In this document: one piece after another, positions 12,751 through 23,025 of the stretch
Layout: every line of letters begins with the position of its first letter
How positions within the stretch are numbered: the first letter of the stretch is position 1
Origin: Takifugu bimaculatus
Taxonomy: Eukaryota > Chordata > Actinopteri > Tetraodontiformes > Tetraodontidae
DNA length: 64,000 bases
NCBI GenBank assembly: GCA_004026145.2
Contig: CP034992.1
Span: 18,287,105 to 18,351,104, forward strand
Direction: 5' to 3'
Position numbers and translations under genes: made by a program
The notes under the pieces: generated by a model
Told to the model about the DNA's origin: nothing
The model's input: only the letters and a program-made list of their open reading frames with translations
Database searches by the model: none

Positions 12751-14703
12751 CTACCGCTTATCCGGGTCGGGTCGCGGGGGCAGCAGCCTAAGGAGAGAAG
12801 CCCAGACTTCCCTCTCCCCAGCTACCTCCTCCAGCTCATCCGGAGGGATCCCCAGGCGTTCCCAGGCCAGTCGAGAGACATAGTCTCTCCAACGTGTCCT
12901 GGGTCTCCCCGGAGGTCTCCTACCGGAGGGACATGCCCTGAACACCTCACCAGGGAGGCGTCCAGGGGGCATCCTGACTAGATGCCCAAGCCACCCCATC
13001 TGGCTCCTCTCAACGCGGAGGAGCAGCGACTCTACTCCGAGCTCCTCCCAGATGGCAGAGCTTCTCACCCTATCTCTAAGGGAGAGCCCAGCCACCCTAC
13101 GGAGGAAGCTCATTTCAGCCGCTTGTACCCGTGATCTTGTTCTTTCGGTCATGACCCAAAGCTCATGACCATAGGTGAGGGTAGGAACGAAGATCGACCG
13201 GTAAATCGAGAGCTTCGCCTTTCGGCTCAGCTCTCTCTTCACCACAACGGACCGGTGCAGAGTCCGCATTACTGTGGACGCCACACCGATCCGCCTGTCG
13301 ATCTCCCGCTCCATTCTTCCCCCACTCGTGAACAAGACCCCGAGGTACTTAAACTCCTCCACTTGGGGCAGGATCTCCTCCTTTACCCGGAGAAGGCACT
13401 CCACCTTTTTCCGGTCGAGAACCATGGCCTCGGATTTGGAGGTGCTGATTCTCATCCCAGCCGCTTCACAGGCGGCGGCGAACCGATCCAGTGATAGTTG
13501 GAGGTCACGGGCCGATGAAGCCAACAGGACCACATCATCCGCAAAAAGCAGAGACGCGATCCTGAGGTCACCAAACCAGATCCCCTCAACACCATGACTG
13601 CACCTAGAAATTCTGTCCATAAAAATTATGAACAGAATCGGTGACAAAGGGCAGCCCTGGCGGAGGCCAACCCTCACCGGAAACGAGTTCGACTTACTGC
13701 CAGCAATTCGGACCAAACTCTGGCACCGATCGTACAGGGAGCGGACAGCCCGTATCAGCGGGCCCGACACCCCATACTCTCGGAGGACCCCCCACAGGAC
13801 CCCCCGAGGGACACGGTCGAATGCCTTCTCCAAGTCCACAAAACACATGTGGACTGGTTGGGCAAACTCCCATGCACCCTCGAAGACCCTGCTGAGGGTG
13901 TAGAGCTGGTCCACTGTTCCACGCCCAGGACGAAAACCACATTGCTCCTCCTGAATCCGAGGTTCGACTATCCGGCGGACCCTCCTCTCCAGTACCCCTG
14001 AATAGACCTTACCAGGGAGGCTGAGGAGTGTGATCCCCCTATAGTTGGAACACACCCTCCGGTCCCCCTTCTTAAAAAGAGGGACTACCACCCCGGTCTG
14101 CCAATCCAGCGGCACTGCCCCCGATGTCCACGCGATGTTGCAGAGTCGAGTCAACCACGACAGCCCTACAACATCCAGAGCCTTAAGGGACTCTGGGCGG
14201 ATCTCCTCCACCCCCGGGGCCTTGCCACCGAGGAGTTTTTTAACTACCTCGGCAACTTCAGCCCCGGAGATACGAGAGCCCATCTCCAGGTCCCCAGGCC
14301 CTACTTCCTCACTGGAAGGCGTGTTGGTGGGATTGAAGAGGTCCTCGAAGTATTCCTTCCACCGATCCACAACATCCCGAGTTGAGGTCAGCAGCACACC
14401 ATCACCACTATACACAGTGTTGACAGTGCACTGCTTTCCCCTCCTCAGACGCCGGATGGTGGTCCAGAACCTTTTCGAGGCCGTCCGAAAGTCGTTCTCC
14501 ATGGCCTCACCGAACTCTTCCCATGCCCGAGTTTTTGCCTCGGCAACCGCCGTAGCTGCACTCCGCTTGGCACGCCGGTACCCATCTGCTGCCTCAGGAG
14601 TCCCACAGGCCAGTAAGGCCCGATACGACTCCTTCTTCAGCTTGACAGCATCCCTCGGGCATTGCCGCCACGACAGGCACCAACCACCTTGCGGCCACAG
14701 CAC
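12751..14703 (-). pseudogene. Rex3-like reverse transcriptase ORF segment
   Basis: A 650-codon open stretch encodes most of the LINE polyprotein. Motifs in order are FKKGDRRVCSNYRGITLL, EEQCGFRPGRGT, FVDLEKAFDRVPR, LRQGCPLSP and the catalytic FADDVVLL. Then come EFKYLGVLFTS, the LTYGHELWVMTERTRSR block, the GWLGHLVRMPPGRLPGEVFRACP block and the terminal PGRPRTRWRDYVSRLAWERLG block. It would copy the element RNA at a nicked target. The reading frame is intact for this length, but it is separated from the endonuclease part by a small deletion at about 14640-14700 and by the 5' inversion. This copy therefore cannot make a complete protein. Confidence 0.85.
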
Positions 14704-15128
14704 CGGTCAGCTGCCTCAACAATGGAGGCACGGAACACGGTCCACTCGGACTCAATGTCCCCCGCCTCCCCCGGGACATGGTCAAAGCTCTCCCGGAGGT
14801 GTGAGTTGAAGCTTCTTCTGACAGGGGACTCTGCCAGGCGTTCCCAGCAGACCCTCACAACACGTTTGGGCCTGCCAGGTCTGTCCGGCATCCTTCCCCA
14901 CCATCGGAGCCAACTCACCACCAGGTGGTGATCAGTTGACAGCTCCGCCCCTCTCTTCACCCGAGTGTCCAGTACATGCGGCCGCAAATCCGATGACACA
15001 ACCACAAAGTCGATCATCGATCTGCGGCCTAAGGCGTCCTGGTGCCAAGTGCACATGTGGACGCCTTTATGTCTGAACAAGGTGTTCGTTATGGACAATC
15101 TGAGACGAGCACAGAAGTCCAATAACAA
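14637..15128 (-). pseudogene. Rex3-like endonuclease C-terminal half
   Basis: A 163-codon frame holds the second half of the apurinic-type endonuclease: LLDFCARLRLSITNTLF, HKGVHMCTWHQDALGRRS, IDFVVVSSDLRPHVLDT and the catalytic-site STDHHLVVSW. It continues into the linker (ESFDHVPGEAGD) and then loses frame relative to the reverse transcriptase after KVVGACRGGNARG, through a deletion of roughly 20-30 bp. The true frame runs upstream past 15128 to the inversion junction at 15153. Confidence 0.8.
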
Positions 15129-15311
15129 AACACCACTCGGGTTCAGATCAGGGCCCCTCCCTGGGCTGCCACCTTATCGTGGTGGAGGGGTTTGCGTGTC
15201 CCAATGATCCCAGGAGCTCCGTTGTCTGGGGCTATATGCCCCTGGTAGGGCCACCCATGGCAAACAGGTCCTAGGTGAGGGACCAGACAAAGCGTAGCCC
15301 AGGACCCCCTA

Positions 15312-16079
15312 ATGATGCTAAACAACTTTGGTGCCAAGTTTCCCTTGCCCGGATGCGGGTCACCGGGGCCCCCTCCTGGAGCCAGGCCTGGGGGTGGGGC
15401 ACGTTGGCGAGCGCCTGGTGGCCGGACCTCTGCCCATGGAGTCCGGCCGGGCGCAGCCCGAAGAGGCAACATGGAACCCCCTTCCCGTGGGCTCACCACC
15501 TGCAGGAGGGGCCAAGGGGGTCGGGTGCATTGTGTTTTGGGTAGCAGCCGGAGGCAGGGACCTTGGCGGTCTGATTCCCGGCTGCACAAACTGGCTCTAG
15601 GGACATGGAATGTCACCTCTCTGGTGGGAAAGGAGCCTGAGTTGGTGCGCGAGGTTGAGAAGTTCCGACTAGATATAGTTGGCCTCACCTCGACGCACGG
15701 CAAGGGCTCTGGAACCAGTCTTCTTGAGAGGGGTTGGACTCTCTACCACTCTGGAGTTGCCGATGGCGAGAGGCGACGGGCAGGGGTGGCAATTCTGGTT
15801 GCTCCCCAGCTCAGTGCCTGTGTATTGGAGTTTACCCCGGTGGATGAGAGGGTAGCCTCCCTTCGCCTGCGGGTGGGGGGACGGATCCTGACTGTTGTTT
15901 GTGCCTATGGTCCAAACAGCAGTTCAGCGTATCCACCCTTTTTGGAGTCCTTAGAGGGAGTGCTGGAGAGTGCCCCTTCTGGGGGCTCCCTCGTCCTCCT
16001 GGGTGACTTCAATGCTCACGTTGGCAATGACAGTGTGACCTGGAGAGGTGTGATTGGGAAGAACGGCCCCCCTGATCTG
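15312..16079 (+). pseudogene. Rex3-like 5' segment: leader and endonuclease N-terminal half (inverted)
   Basis: The plus-strand frame begins with a Gly/Pro/Arg-rich leader, then the endonuclease start LGTWNVTSLVGKEPELVREV, then RLDIVGLTSTHGKGSGTS, AGVAILVAPQLSAC, GRILTVVCAYGPNSS and LLGDFNAHVGNDS (metal-binding GDFNAH). Element sequence stops at GPPDL, where the next residues in an unbroken copy are found on the other strand at 15153. The rest of the ORF (to 16151) is flanking DNA. The 5'UTR (CCTCCCTGGGCTGCC onward) starts at 15154. Confidence 0.85.
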
Positions 16080-16086
16080 TCAACTT

Positions 16087-17489
16087 GTTTATTGAAAGTC
16101 TGCAGTTTGAGGAATTTGTCTGGCTTCTGTATTTATCACCCTTCAGTCTGATCATTTTCTGTTGTCTTTTTTGATTGTTTTATAGAGTCAACATCAGAGG
16201 GCTGTTAAATATCAGGATAAAAGTTACTTTCCCAGAAAATGGATTTTTGTAATGAAACATTCGATGAGCCAGAAAACATCTGCAATTGGTTGCATGGTTT
16301 TTTAACAAAACCAGGTGATTCAAACAATAACAGGTTATTGTTCAGACCAATGATGATTGTTTATGTAAAGGTGTTCAGAAGCCAACTGGCTACTGGAGAA
16401 ATCCTTTAGATAGATACCCTCTTATATAAATAAATAAGATACTTTATGAAATGCTAGAGATTTGCTTTTCGTGTCTTGTTGAAAAATGTTTTGAAATTTA
16501 AAAAAGTATTGGTAAAAAAAATTATTATACAACTGAATGCTTTGTTTGAAGTCAGAGGTCCGTTTATGATCACCAATCTTTACTTTTTGACTTTCAAATT
16601 AGTCTATCTTGTAAAATAAGGATGCAGAGTAGGTGCACTATTTCTGTAAATGTAATGGTGTTTCTTTGCCAAATGTGCACATCCCTATGTCTGTTTGGAC
16701 TGAATGCTAAAATAAGACATGAAACAGAACCATTTGTCAATGGTGACTACCCTTTTCAGTTTATGAAATTGAAGGTTTACATTTTTACTCACATATGTTA
16801 CACATGTGGAATGGACAAGAGTCTGGTGTGGGAATTGATTAATTACTTTTATTCTAAAAAAGCTGAAAAACACATCTTCATATTTGCACTGGTAGGTCAT
16901 AAAAATCCTCTCTTTTAATAGCACTGCTATTACATCTTATATAAAGACATTAATTTCAGGGCAAAAAATTGTAGCTCAAAATGCACTGTGGCTTTAGCCG
17001 ACGTATGCCATTGAGCAAAAAGTGCAAACAGCAACTGAGGCAGCTCAGCCACGGGCAATTTTGGCAAGCCTCGGATGAGACATGGTTACAGGTTCCCCAA
17101 CAGCAAAAAAATAAGGAAAATGGTGATTTTTAAGGTTCGGAACATGTCTATAACTACTGTCATAAGAGGGGACACTGCAAAATGGCAAAGAGAGGGGAGT
17201 TTAAGTAGCTGCCGAATCAACGCAACGAGCTGCAGGTGCGTCAGCCGCTCAGCGCTCCCCAGGGATCGGCCCACCCCTGGCAGTCGCTCCTGCAGGTGAA
17301 GGGAGGAGGGAAGAAACGAGTTGCGTTCAAGAACCACAACAACACCAGATACATTTTTTTCCCTGCTGTCCATTACCCCGATAAAGACCAAATTCTGTCC
17401 ATTTTTGGCAATACCCATCCTTCTGTAAAATATACACATAGATTTATTCAGTAATCAACTTATTTTATTCCATGAGCCACTGTGTAAAA
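16087..17489. other. No supported gene
   Basis: AT-rich sequence with only short ORFs. A GC-richer patch at 17125-17330 containing CTGCAG and GGGAGGAGGG boxes stands out but matches nothing I recognise. Confidence 0.4.
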
Positions 17490-17606
17490 TGAAAGGGCCA
17501 CAGTCTGTTATCCTGCAAGAGTTTTGAAAATAATTATTCTCTTAATTATTTTTAACACGTCTCAGACTGAACCATTTGTCGTACAGGGCCCAAATTCACC
17601 AAAATG
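17490..17606 (+). repeat. Dispersed ~110-bp repeat, copy 1
   Basis: About 110 bp from GGGCCACAGTCTGTTATCC through a TTAATTATTTTTAACACG block to AAATTCACCAAAAT is repeated in the same orientation at 27890-27998 with few differences. It has no coding content. The second copy ends exactly where an L2-type LINE tail begins. Confidence 0.8.
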
Positions 17607-18221
17607 GGCGTCTCACTCTGTAATGGTGTGTTGTGAATTTGTGACGACCCTCTAATGCTGTCAATTCCTTGTCTGTGGTCTGTGCCTGTGTGTTTCAGTG
17701 TTTTTCTTTCACATCCTTATTGTGGATGGAGTGTAGCACACATCTGGGTGGACCTGACCAGTCTCCTTTTTTGTTATCGTTTGCATTCCAATAATAACTG
17801 TTTGAGGGATAAGAAGGATCAAAGAATCTTTGACATTTTCTCATTCAAAGGTCAAAGGTACTTTGAATCAAAGCAACACATTGTATTACAACTGCGCTCT
17901 CTACACATAGTCAACATGACCGCATGAATTACAAAACACAAGGTAAGACATTTCATAGAGACACAATATCAAGATACGTATTCTCTATGAGATCACAATT
18001 TCTGTGAAATTGTCTGGGTTTAATTTTTTTCTAAATTCATGTTCATTACATCTAAAATTAACAAAGCTTTTTCTAAAACAAGGCCATGAAGTTTTTTTAA
18101 ACATTACAAAAAAAATCAAGCTGAAATGAAGGAAAACCCAGGGAATATCTTTAAATTAGCTCAAATACCATAAACTAGCATATTAGTAAAGTTGTGACTG
18201 CTTTTCTCTATAGTTAAAACT

Positions 18222-21200
18222 ATGCAAATGATGGAATTTTCACAGTCGGAAGAGGATCTGAGGGATTTTGACATGGCAGAAAGTGGAAAAAATACCAACA
18301 TGAATGGGTGGAAACAAAGTGGAAAGAGGAGGGAGTCTGACACAGAGGAAAAGTTAACAAGGCTAATCTCTGGTCTGGTTAACCTGACCCATTCAGAAGC
18401 CACGGCAGTCAGTTTGATGGGTGTCCTGAAACAGATAAATTTAACCACAGAGTCCATGGTTCAAAGGAACCTCGACAAAGTCCATGAACTTCAGTCTCTG
18501 GTAGATGTGAAGGACCAGCACATCCAGAAGCTCCAGGCTGAGCTTGAGAAGAGAACTCAAGAGCTGAGCAATGAAGAGAAGCAGGTGTCAGATCTTAAGA
18601 AAGAGCTGGCTGAGAAAAAAGACTCTGTGGAGCTTCACAGGAAAAAGAACGAGCAGCTTCAGGAGAAAAACTCTACTGCATTGGAAGCTCTTTCCGCCTC
18701 AGTGTCAATGTTGCAAAGGAAATGCAGTGAAGTAGACAAACTCCAGGCTCAGCTAGTTGCGAAGGATCAAGAGGTCCAGACGCTGCAGGTTCAGCTTGAG
18801 AAGAGAACTCAAGAGCTGACCAACGAAATTGAGCTGACAACTCAAAAGGCCTCCACAGCAGAGACTTCAACAGAGCTTCACATTTTGTCACTGGAGAAGC
18901 AGGTGTCAGATCTGCAGAACGAACTGACCGAGGCCAAAGACTTTGTGGAGCTTCAAAGGACAAAAAACAATCAGCTTCGGGAGAAAAACTGGAGTGCAAT
19001 GGAAGCTCTTTCAGCAACAGAGTCCATGGTCTGGGGGAAGCTCTGCAAGGTCAACAAACTCCAGGCTCAGTTAGTTGCAAAGGACCAGGAGGTCCAGACG
19101 CTGCAGGTTGAGCTTGAGAAGAGAACTCAAGAGCAGACCAACAAAATTGAGCTGATCACTCAAAAGGCCTCCACAACAGAGTCTTCAACAGAGCTTCAGA
19201 TTTTGTCACTGGAGAAGCAGGTGTCAGATCTGCAGAATGAACTGGCCGAGGCCAAAGACTTTGTGGAGCTTCAAAGGACAAAAAACAATCAGCTTCGGGA
19301 GAAAAACTGGAGTGCAATGGAAGCTCTTTCAGCAACAGAGTCCATGGTCCGGGGGAAGCTCTGCAAGGTCAACAAACTCCAGGCTCAGCTACTTGCGAAG
19401 GACCAGGAGGTCCAGACGCTGCAGGTTGAGCTTGAGAAGAGAACTCAAGAGCTGACCAACGAAATTGAGCGGATAAATCAAAAGGCCTCCACAGCAGAGT
19501 CTTCAACAGAGCTTCACATTTTGTCACTGGAGAAGCAGGTGTCAGATTCAAAGAAAGAGCTGGCTGAGACAAAAGACTTTGTGGAGCTTCACAGGAAAAA
19601 GAACAAGCAGCTTTGGGAGAAAAATTCTATTGCAAAAGAAGCTCTTTCGGCCACAGAGTCCATGTTTCAAAGAAAACTTAGCACAGTTCATGAACTCCAG
19701 GCTCAGCTAGTTGCAAAGGACCAGGAGGTCCAGACGCTGCAGGTTCAGCTTGAGAACAGAACTCAAGAGCTGACCAACAAAATTAAGCTGATAACTCAAA
19801 AGGCCTCCACAGCAGAGACTTCAACAGAGCTTCACATTTTGTCACTGGAGAAGCAGGTGTCAGATCTGCAGAACGAACTGGCCGAGGCCAAAGACTTTGT
19901 GGAGCTTCAAAGGACAAAAAACAATCAGCTTCGGGAGAAAAACTGGAGTGCAATGGAAGCTCTTTCAGCAACAGAGTCCATGGTCCGGGGGAAGCTCTGC
20001 AAGGTCAACAAACTCCAGGCTCAGCTAGTTGCAAAGGACCAGGAGGTCCAGACGCTGCAGGTTGAGCTTGAGAAGAGAACTCAAGAGCTGACCAATGAAA
20101 TTGAGTTGGTAAATCAAAAGGCCTCCACAGCAGAGTCTTCAACAGAGCTTCAGATTTTGTCACTGGAGAAGCAGGTGTCAGATCTAAAGAAAGAGTTGGC
20201 TGAAACAAAAGACTTTGTGGAGCTTCACAGGAAAAAGAACGAGCAGCTTTGGGAGAAAAATTCTATTGCAAAAGAAGCTCTTTCAGCCACAGAGTCCATG
20301 TTTCAAAGAAAATTTAGCACAGTTCAAGAACTCCAGGCTCAGCTAGTTGCAAAGGACCAGGAGGTCCAGACGCTGCGGGATGAGCTTGAGCAGAGAACTC
20401 AAGAGCTGACCAACAAAATTGAGTTGGTAAATCAAAAGGCCTCCACAGCAGAGACTTCAACAGAGCTTCACATTTTGTCACTGGAGAAGCAGGTGTCAGA
20501 TTCAAAGAAAGAGTTGGCTGAGACAAAAGACTTTGTGGAGCTTCACAGGAAAAAGAACAAGCAGCTTTGGGAGAAAAATTCTATTGCAAAAGAAGCTCTT
20601 TCAGCCACAGAGTCCATGTTTCAAAGAAAACTTAGCACAGTTCATGAACTCCAGGCTCAGCTAGTTGCAAAGGACCAGGAGGTCCAGACGCTGCAGGTTC
20701 AGCTTGAGAACAGAACTCAAGAGCTGACCAACAAAATTGAGCTGATAACTCAAAAGGCCTCCACAGCAGAGACTTCAACAGAGCTTCACATTTTGTCACT
20801 GGAGAAGCAGGTGTCAGATCTGCAGAACGAACTGGCCGAGGCCAAAGACTTTGTGGAGCTTCAAAGGACAAAAAACAATCAGCTTCGGGAGAAAAACTGG
20901 AGTGCAATGGAAGCTCTTTCAGCAACAGAGTCCATGGTCCGAGGGAAGCTCTGCAAGGTCAACAAACTCCAGGCTCAGCTACTTGCGAAGGACCAGGAGG
21001 TCCAGACGCTGCAGGTTGAGCTTGAGAAGAGAACTCAAGAGCTGACCAACGAAATTGAGCGGATAAATCAAAAGGCCTCCACAGCTTCAACAGCGCTTCA
21101 GATTTTGTCGCTGCAGAAGCAGGTGTCAGATCTAAAGAAAGAGTTGGCTGAAACAAAAAATGTGGAGCTTCAAAGGGCAAAGAACGAGCGGCTTCAGGAG

Positions 21201-21365
21201 AAAAACTCTACTGGATTGGAAGCTCTTTCCGCCTCAGTGTCAATGTTGCAAAGGAAATGCAGTAAAGTCCACAAGCTTCTGGCTCAGTTATTTGTGAAGG
21301 ACCAGGAGGTCCAGATGCTGCAGGCTCGGCTTGAGCAGAGAACTCAGCAGCTAAGCGAAGATTGA
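18222..21365 (+). CDS. Giant tandem-repeat coiled-coil protein (1047 aa)
   Basis: A single uninterrupted ORF; the ATG at 18222 follows an in-frame TGA at 18195. A polypyrimidine-CTATAG acceptor-like site lies 9 bp upstream, so an upstream leader exon is possible. Residues 1-85 are a unique head (FSQSEEDLRDFDMAESGK, then LTRLISGLVNLTHSEA). The rest is Leu/Glu/Lys/Gln-rich heptad sequence in ten tandem units starting at 18489, 18741, 19059, 19377, 19695, 20013, 20331, 20649, 20967 and 21276. Seven are exactly 318 bp (106 aa), the first is 252, the ninth 309 and the last partial. Consensus blocks are LQAQLVAKDQEVQTLQVELE, QKASTAETSTELHILSLEKQ and ATESM. No transmembrane segment or signal peptide. 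I do not recognise the family; a cytoskeletal, centrosomal or Golgi rod is plausible from composition only. The stop at 21363 comes from a 1-nt shift inside a repeat. Confidence 0.75.
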   Translation: MQMMEFSQSEEDLRDFDMAESGKNTNMNGWKQSGKRRESDTEEKLTRLISGLVNLTHSEATAVSLMGVLKQINLTTESMVQRNLDKVHELQSLVDVKDQHIQKLQAELEKRTQELSNEEKQVSDLKKELAEKKDSVELHRKKNEQLQEKNSTALEALSASVSMLQRKCSEVDKLQAQLVAKDQEVQTLQVQLEKRTQELTNEIELTTQKASTAETSTELHILSLEKQVSDLQNELTEAKDFVELQRTKNNQLREKNWSAMEALSATESMVWGKLCKVNKLQAQLVAKDQEVQTLQVELEKRTQEQTNKIELITQKASTTESSTELQILSLEKQVSDLQNELAEAKDFVELQRTKNNQLREKNWSAMEALSATESMVRGKLCKVNKLQAQLLAKDQEVQTLQVELEKRTQELTNEIERINQKASTAESSTELHILSLEKQVSDSKKELAETKDFVELHRKKNKQLWEKNSIAKEALSATESMFQRKLSTVHELQAQLVAKDQEVQTLQVQLENRTQELTNKIKLITQKASTAETSTELHILSLEKQVSDLQNELAEAKDFVELQRTKNNQLREKNWSAMEALSATESMVRGKLCKVNKLQAQLVAKDQEVQTLQVELEKRTQELTNEIELVNQKASTAESSTELQILSLEKQVSDLKKELAETKDFVELHRKKNEQLWEKNSIAKEALSATESMFQRKFSTVQELQAQLVAKDQEVQTLRDELEQRTQELTNKIELVNQKASTAETSTELHILSLEKQVSDSKKELAETKDFVELHRKKNKQLWEKNSIAKEALSATESMFQRKLSTVHELQAQLVAKDQEVQTLQVQLENRTQELTNKIELITQKASTAETSTELHILSLEKQVSDLQNELAEAKDFVELQRTKNNQLREKNWSAMEALSATESMVRGKLCKVNKLQAQLLAKDQEVQTLQVELEKRTQELTNEIERINQKASTASTALQILSLQKQVSDLKKELAETKNVELQRAKNERLQEKNSTGLEALSASVSMLQRKCSKVHKLLAQLFVKDQEVQMLQARLEQRTQQLSED

Positions 21366-21402
21366 GCTGGTAAATCAAAAGGCCTCCACAGCAGAGCCTT
21401 CA
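18489..21402 (+). repeat. Coding tandem array, 318-bp unit
   Basis: Units fall into three subtypes by their second half. Type C ends in EALSASVSMLQRKC (units 1 and 9, the two borders). Type A has QRTKNNQLREKNWSAMEAL (units 2, 3, 5, 8). Type B has HRKKNKQLWEKNSIAKEAL (units 4, 6, 7). Units 4-5 and 7-8 share private changes (NRTQELTNKI), showing a recent three-unit (954-bp) duplication. Recognisable repeat sequence continues past the stop codon to about 21402. Confidence 0.9.
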
Positions 21403-22171
21403 ACATTTTTTAAAATATTTTTTTTTAACAAATGCCGAGCCAAGGTGGGTCGACCCATGAAAGCAGTATAAAGAATAGGTGACCTTCAATGGATTTGAAG
21501 CCGATGATAAGAACACTCTTAAGGTGCACAACAGAATGTAATGTTAATTTCAATGTTAATTTTCTGATACATTAAAAAAAGATGCCTCAGTCAGACGTGT
21601 TGAGTATCATTTACACTTCCATTAAATGGCTGTTGATGCCATTGTAATAGTGTTGAAGAATTAGGACAATGTTACAGTTCGTGTTTCTGGATGTATAGTG
21701 TCACAATGGAGAGGCAAGACACAGATGTAGCTGCCACAGGAAATCATCATGGTCAAGGAAACAACAGCAACCAGAGTTTCAGTGAGCTGTCGCCAAAGCA
21801 GCACAAGAAAGGGACAGTTTGACACTATTGTTAAATACTGTAAGGAATCAAAATGATGATAGATGACAGGGGTGTTGTGATAATCAAGTATGGCATGAGA
21901 TACTTTGCATTCGTAGCGATGAGAAATTTAGAAAGTAAGAAAGGGAATGAAAATTGTAGATTTAGGTACTTGGTAGTTGATAAAAGTACCATGTCCTAAG
22001 TAAAAGTTTGATCTAAACTTTGGGAAAAAGATCTTTATTTCATTTGAAATACTGTAAAGCAGAATAGTCAAATTAGTGTTGGGAGATGCCCGAGATACAG
22101 TGACCACTTTGTTAAAGGTAAAGCTACAGTAATGAAGCAACTTACATTGCAAGCTAAAGTATGTTATATTA
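21403..22171. other. 3' flank of the coiled-coil gene; no other gene seen
   Basis: AT-rich sequence. ATTAAA-type hexamers near 21570 and 21620 could serve as polyadenylation signals for the upstream gene. Nothing else is recognisable. Confidence 0.35.
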
Positions 22172-22345
22172 CCGTATGTTCACGACCATAAAGCGCACTG
22201 TAGTTAAAGGCGCAGTCTCAGTTCTATACCGAATAGCGAAAACACTAAGATTGCTCGATTGCCATTTTCAGCCGCATATTCGATGTCCTGCAGTTTAAAG
22301 TAAGCCTCATTCATACGCGTCTCACTTGACCGGCGCCATTTTAGG
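22172..22345 (+). mobile_element. Pogo-like element, left end only
   Basis: Begins CCGTATGTTCACGACCATAA after TA at 22170-22171 and runs through GGCGCAGTCT and GCCATTTTAGG blocks that parallel the left end of the element at 9724. It is cut off where Rex3-like sequence begins at about 22346. Confidence 0.65.
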
Positions 22346-22349
22346 GGAT

Positions 22350-23025
22350 CCTTACGCCCCCTCCAGCACTTCATCTAAGGACTCCGAAAAGGGTGGATAT
22401 GCTGAACTGCTGTTTGAACTATAGGCACAAACAACAGTCAGGATCCGCCCCCCCACCCAAAGGCGAAAGGAGGCTACCCTCTCATCCACCGGGGTAAACT
22501 CCAATATACAGGCACTGAGCCAGGGAGCAACGAGGATTGCCACCCCTGCCTGTCGCCTCTCACCATCGGCAACTCCAGAGTGGTAGAGAGTCCAACCCCT
22601 CTCGAGAAGACTGGTTCCAGAGCCCTTGCCATGGGTCGAGGTGAGGCCGAGTTGGAACTTCTCAACCTCGCGCACAAACTCAGGCTCCTTTCCCACCAGA
22701 GGGGTGACATCCCATGTCCCTAAAACCAGTTTATGCAGCTGGGGATCAGACTGCCAAGGTTCCTGCCTTTGGCCGCTACCCAAAACACAATGCACCCGAC
22801 CTCCTTGACTCCTCCTGCAGGTGGTGAGCCCACGGGAAGGGGGTCCCATGTTGCCTCTTTGGGCTGTGCCTGGCCAAACTCCATTGGCAGAGGTCCGGCC
22901 ACCAGGCGCTCGCCAACGTGCCCCACCCCCAGGCCTGGCTCCAGGAGGGGGCCCCGGTGACCCGCATCCGGGCAAGGGAAACTTGGCACCAATGTTGTTT
23001 TTCATCATGAGGGGGTCCTGGGCTA
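22350..23025 (-). pseudogene. Rex3-like LINE fragment, 5' part only
   Basis: A 218-codon minus-strand frame repeats the Gly/Pro/Arg-rich leader and endonuclease start of the 12.7-16.1 kb element (LGTWDVTPLVGKEPEF, AGVAILVAPWLSACILEF, GRILTVVCAYSSNSSS). It stops after LDEVLEGA, before the catalytic GDFNAH block. LINE copies normally keep the 3' end and lose the 5' end. This one keeps only the 5' part, so a later deletion or an inverted twin-priming piece is the likely origin. Confidence 0.8.

Larger units (their letters stand above)
12732..16079 (-). mobile_element. Rex3-like RTE LINE with 5' inversion
   Basis: A nearly full-length APE-RT retrotransposon in two opposed segments. The 3' segment (12732-15153, minus strand) carries the end of the endonuclease, the whole reverse transcriptase and a GGAT-repeat 3' tail. 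The 5' segment (15154-16079, plus strand) carries the 5'UTR and the first half of the endonuclease. The segments are contiguous in the source RNA and both contain the 10 nt CCCTGATCTG at the breakpoint. A 14-bp duplication, TGATCTGTCAACTT, flanks the insertion (12718-12731 and 16073-16086). This is the structure expected of twin priming, well known for mammalian L1. Confidence 0.85.

Noticed and set aside
13165..14931. Plus-strand ORFs up to 254 codons over the Rex3-like reverse transcriptase
   Set aside because: Antisense shadows of a GC-rich coding strand; the minus frames carry the conserved RT motifs.
12716..16086. Two independent head-to-head Rex3 insertions instead of one inverted copy
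   Set aside because: The segments are complementary in content, share a 10-nt breakpoint overlap and lie within a single 14-bp target duplication, so one event is simpler.
18673..21180. Series of minus-strand ORFs (60-114 codons) inside the coiled-coil gene
   Set aside because: They recur with the 318-bp period and are antisense shadows of the plus-strand repeats, without domains.
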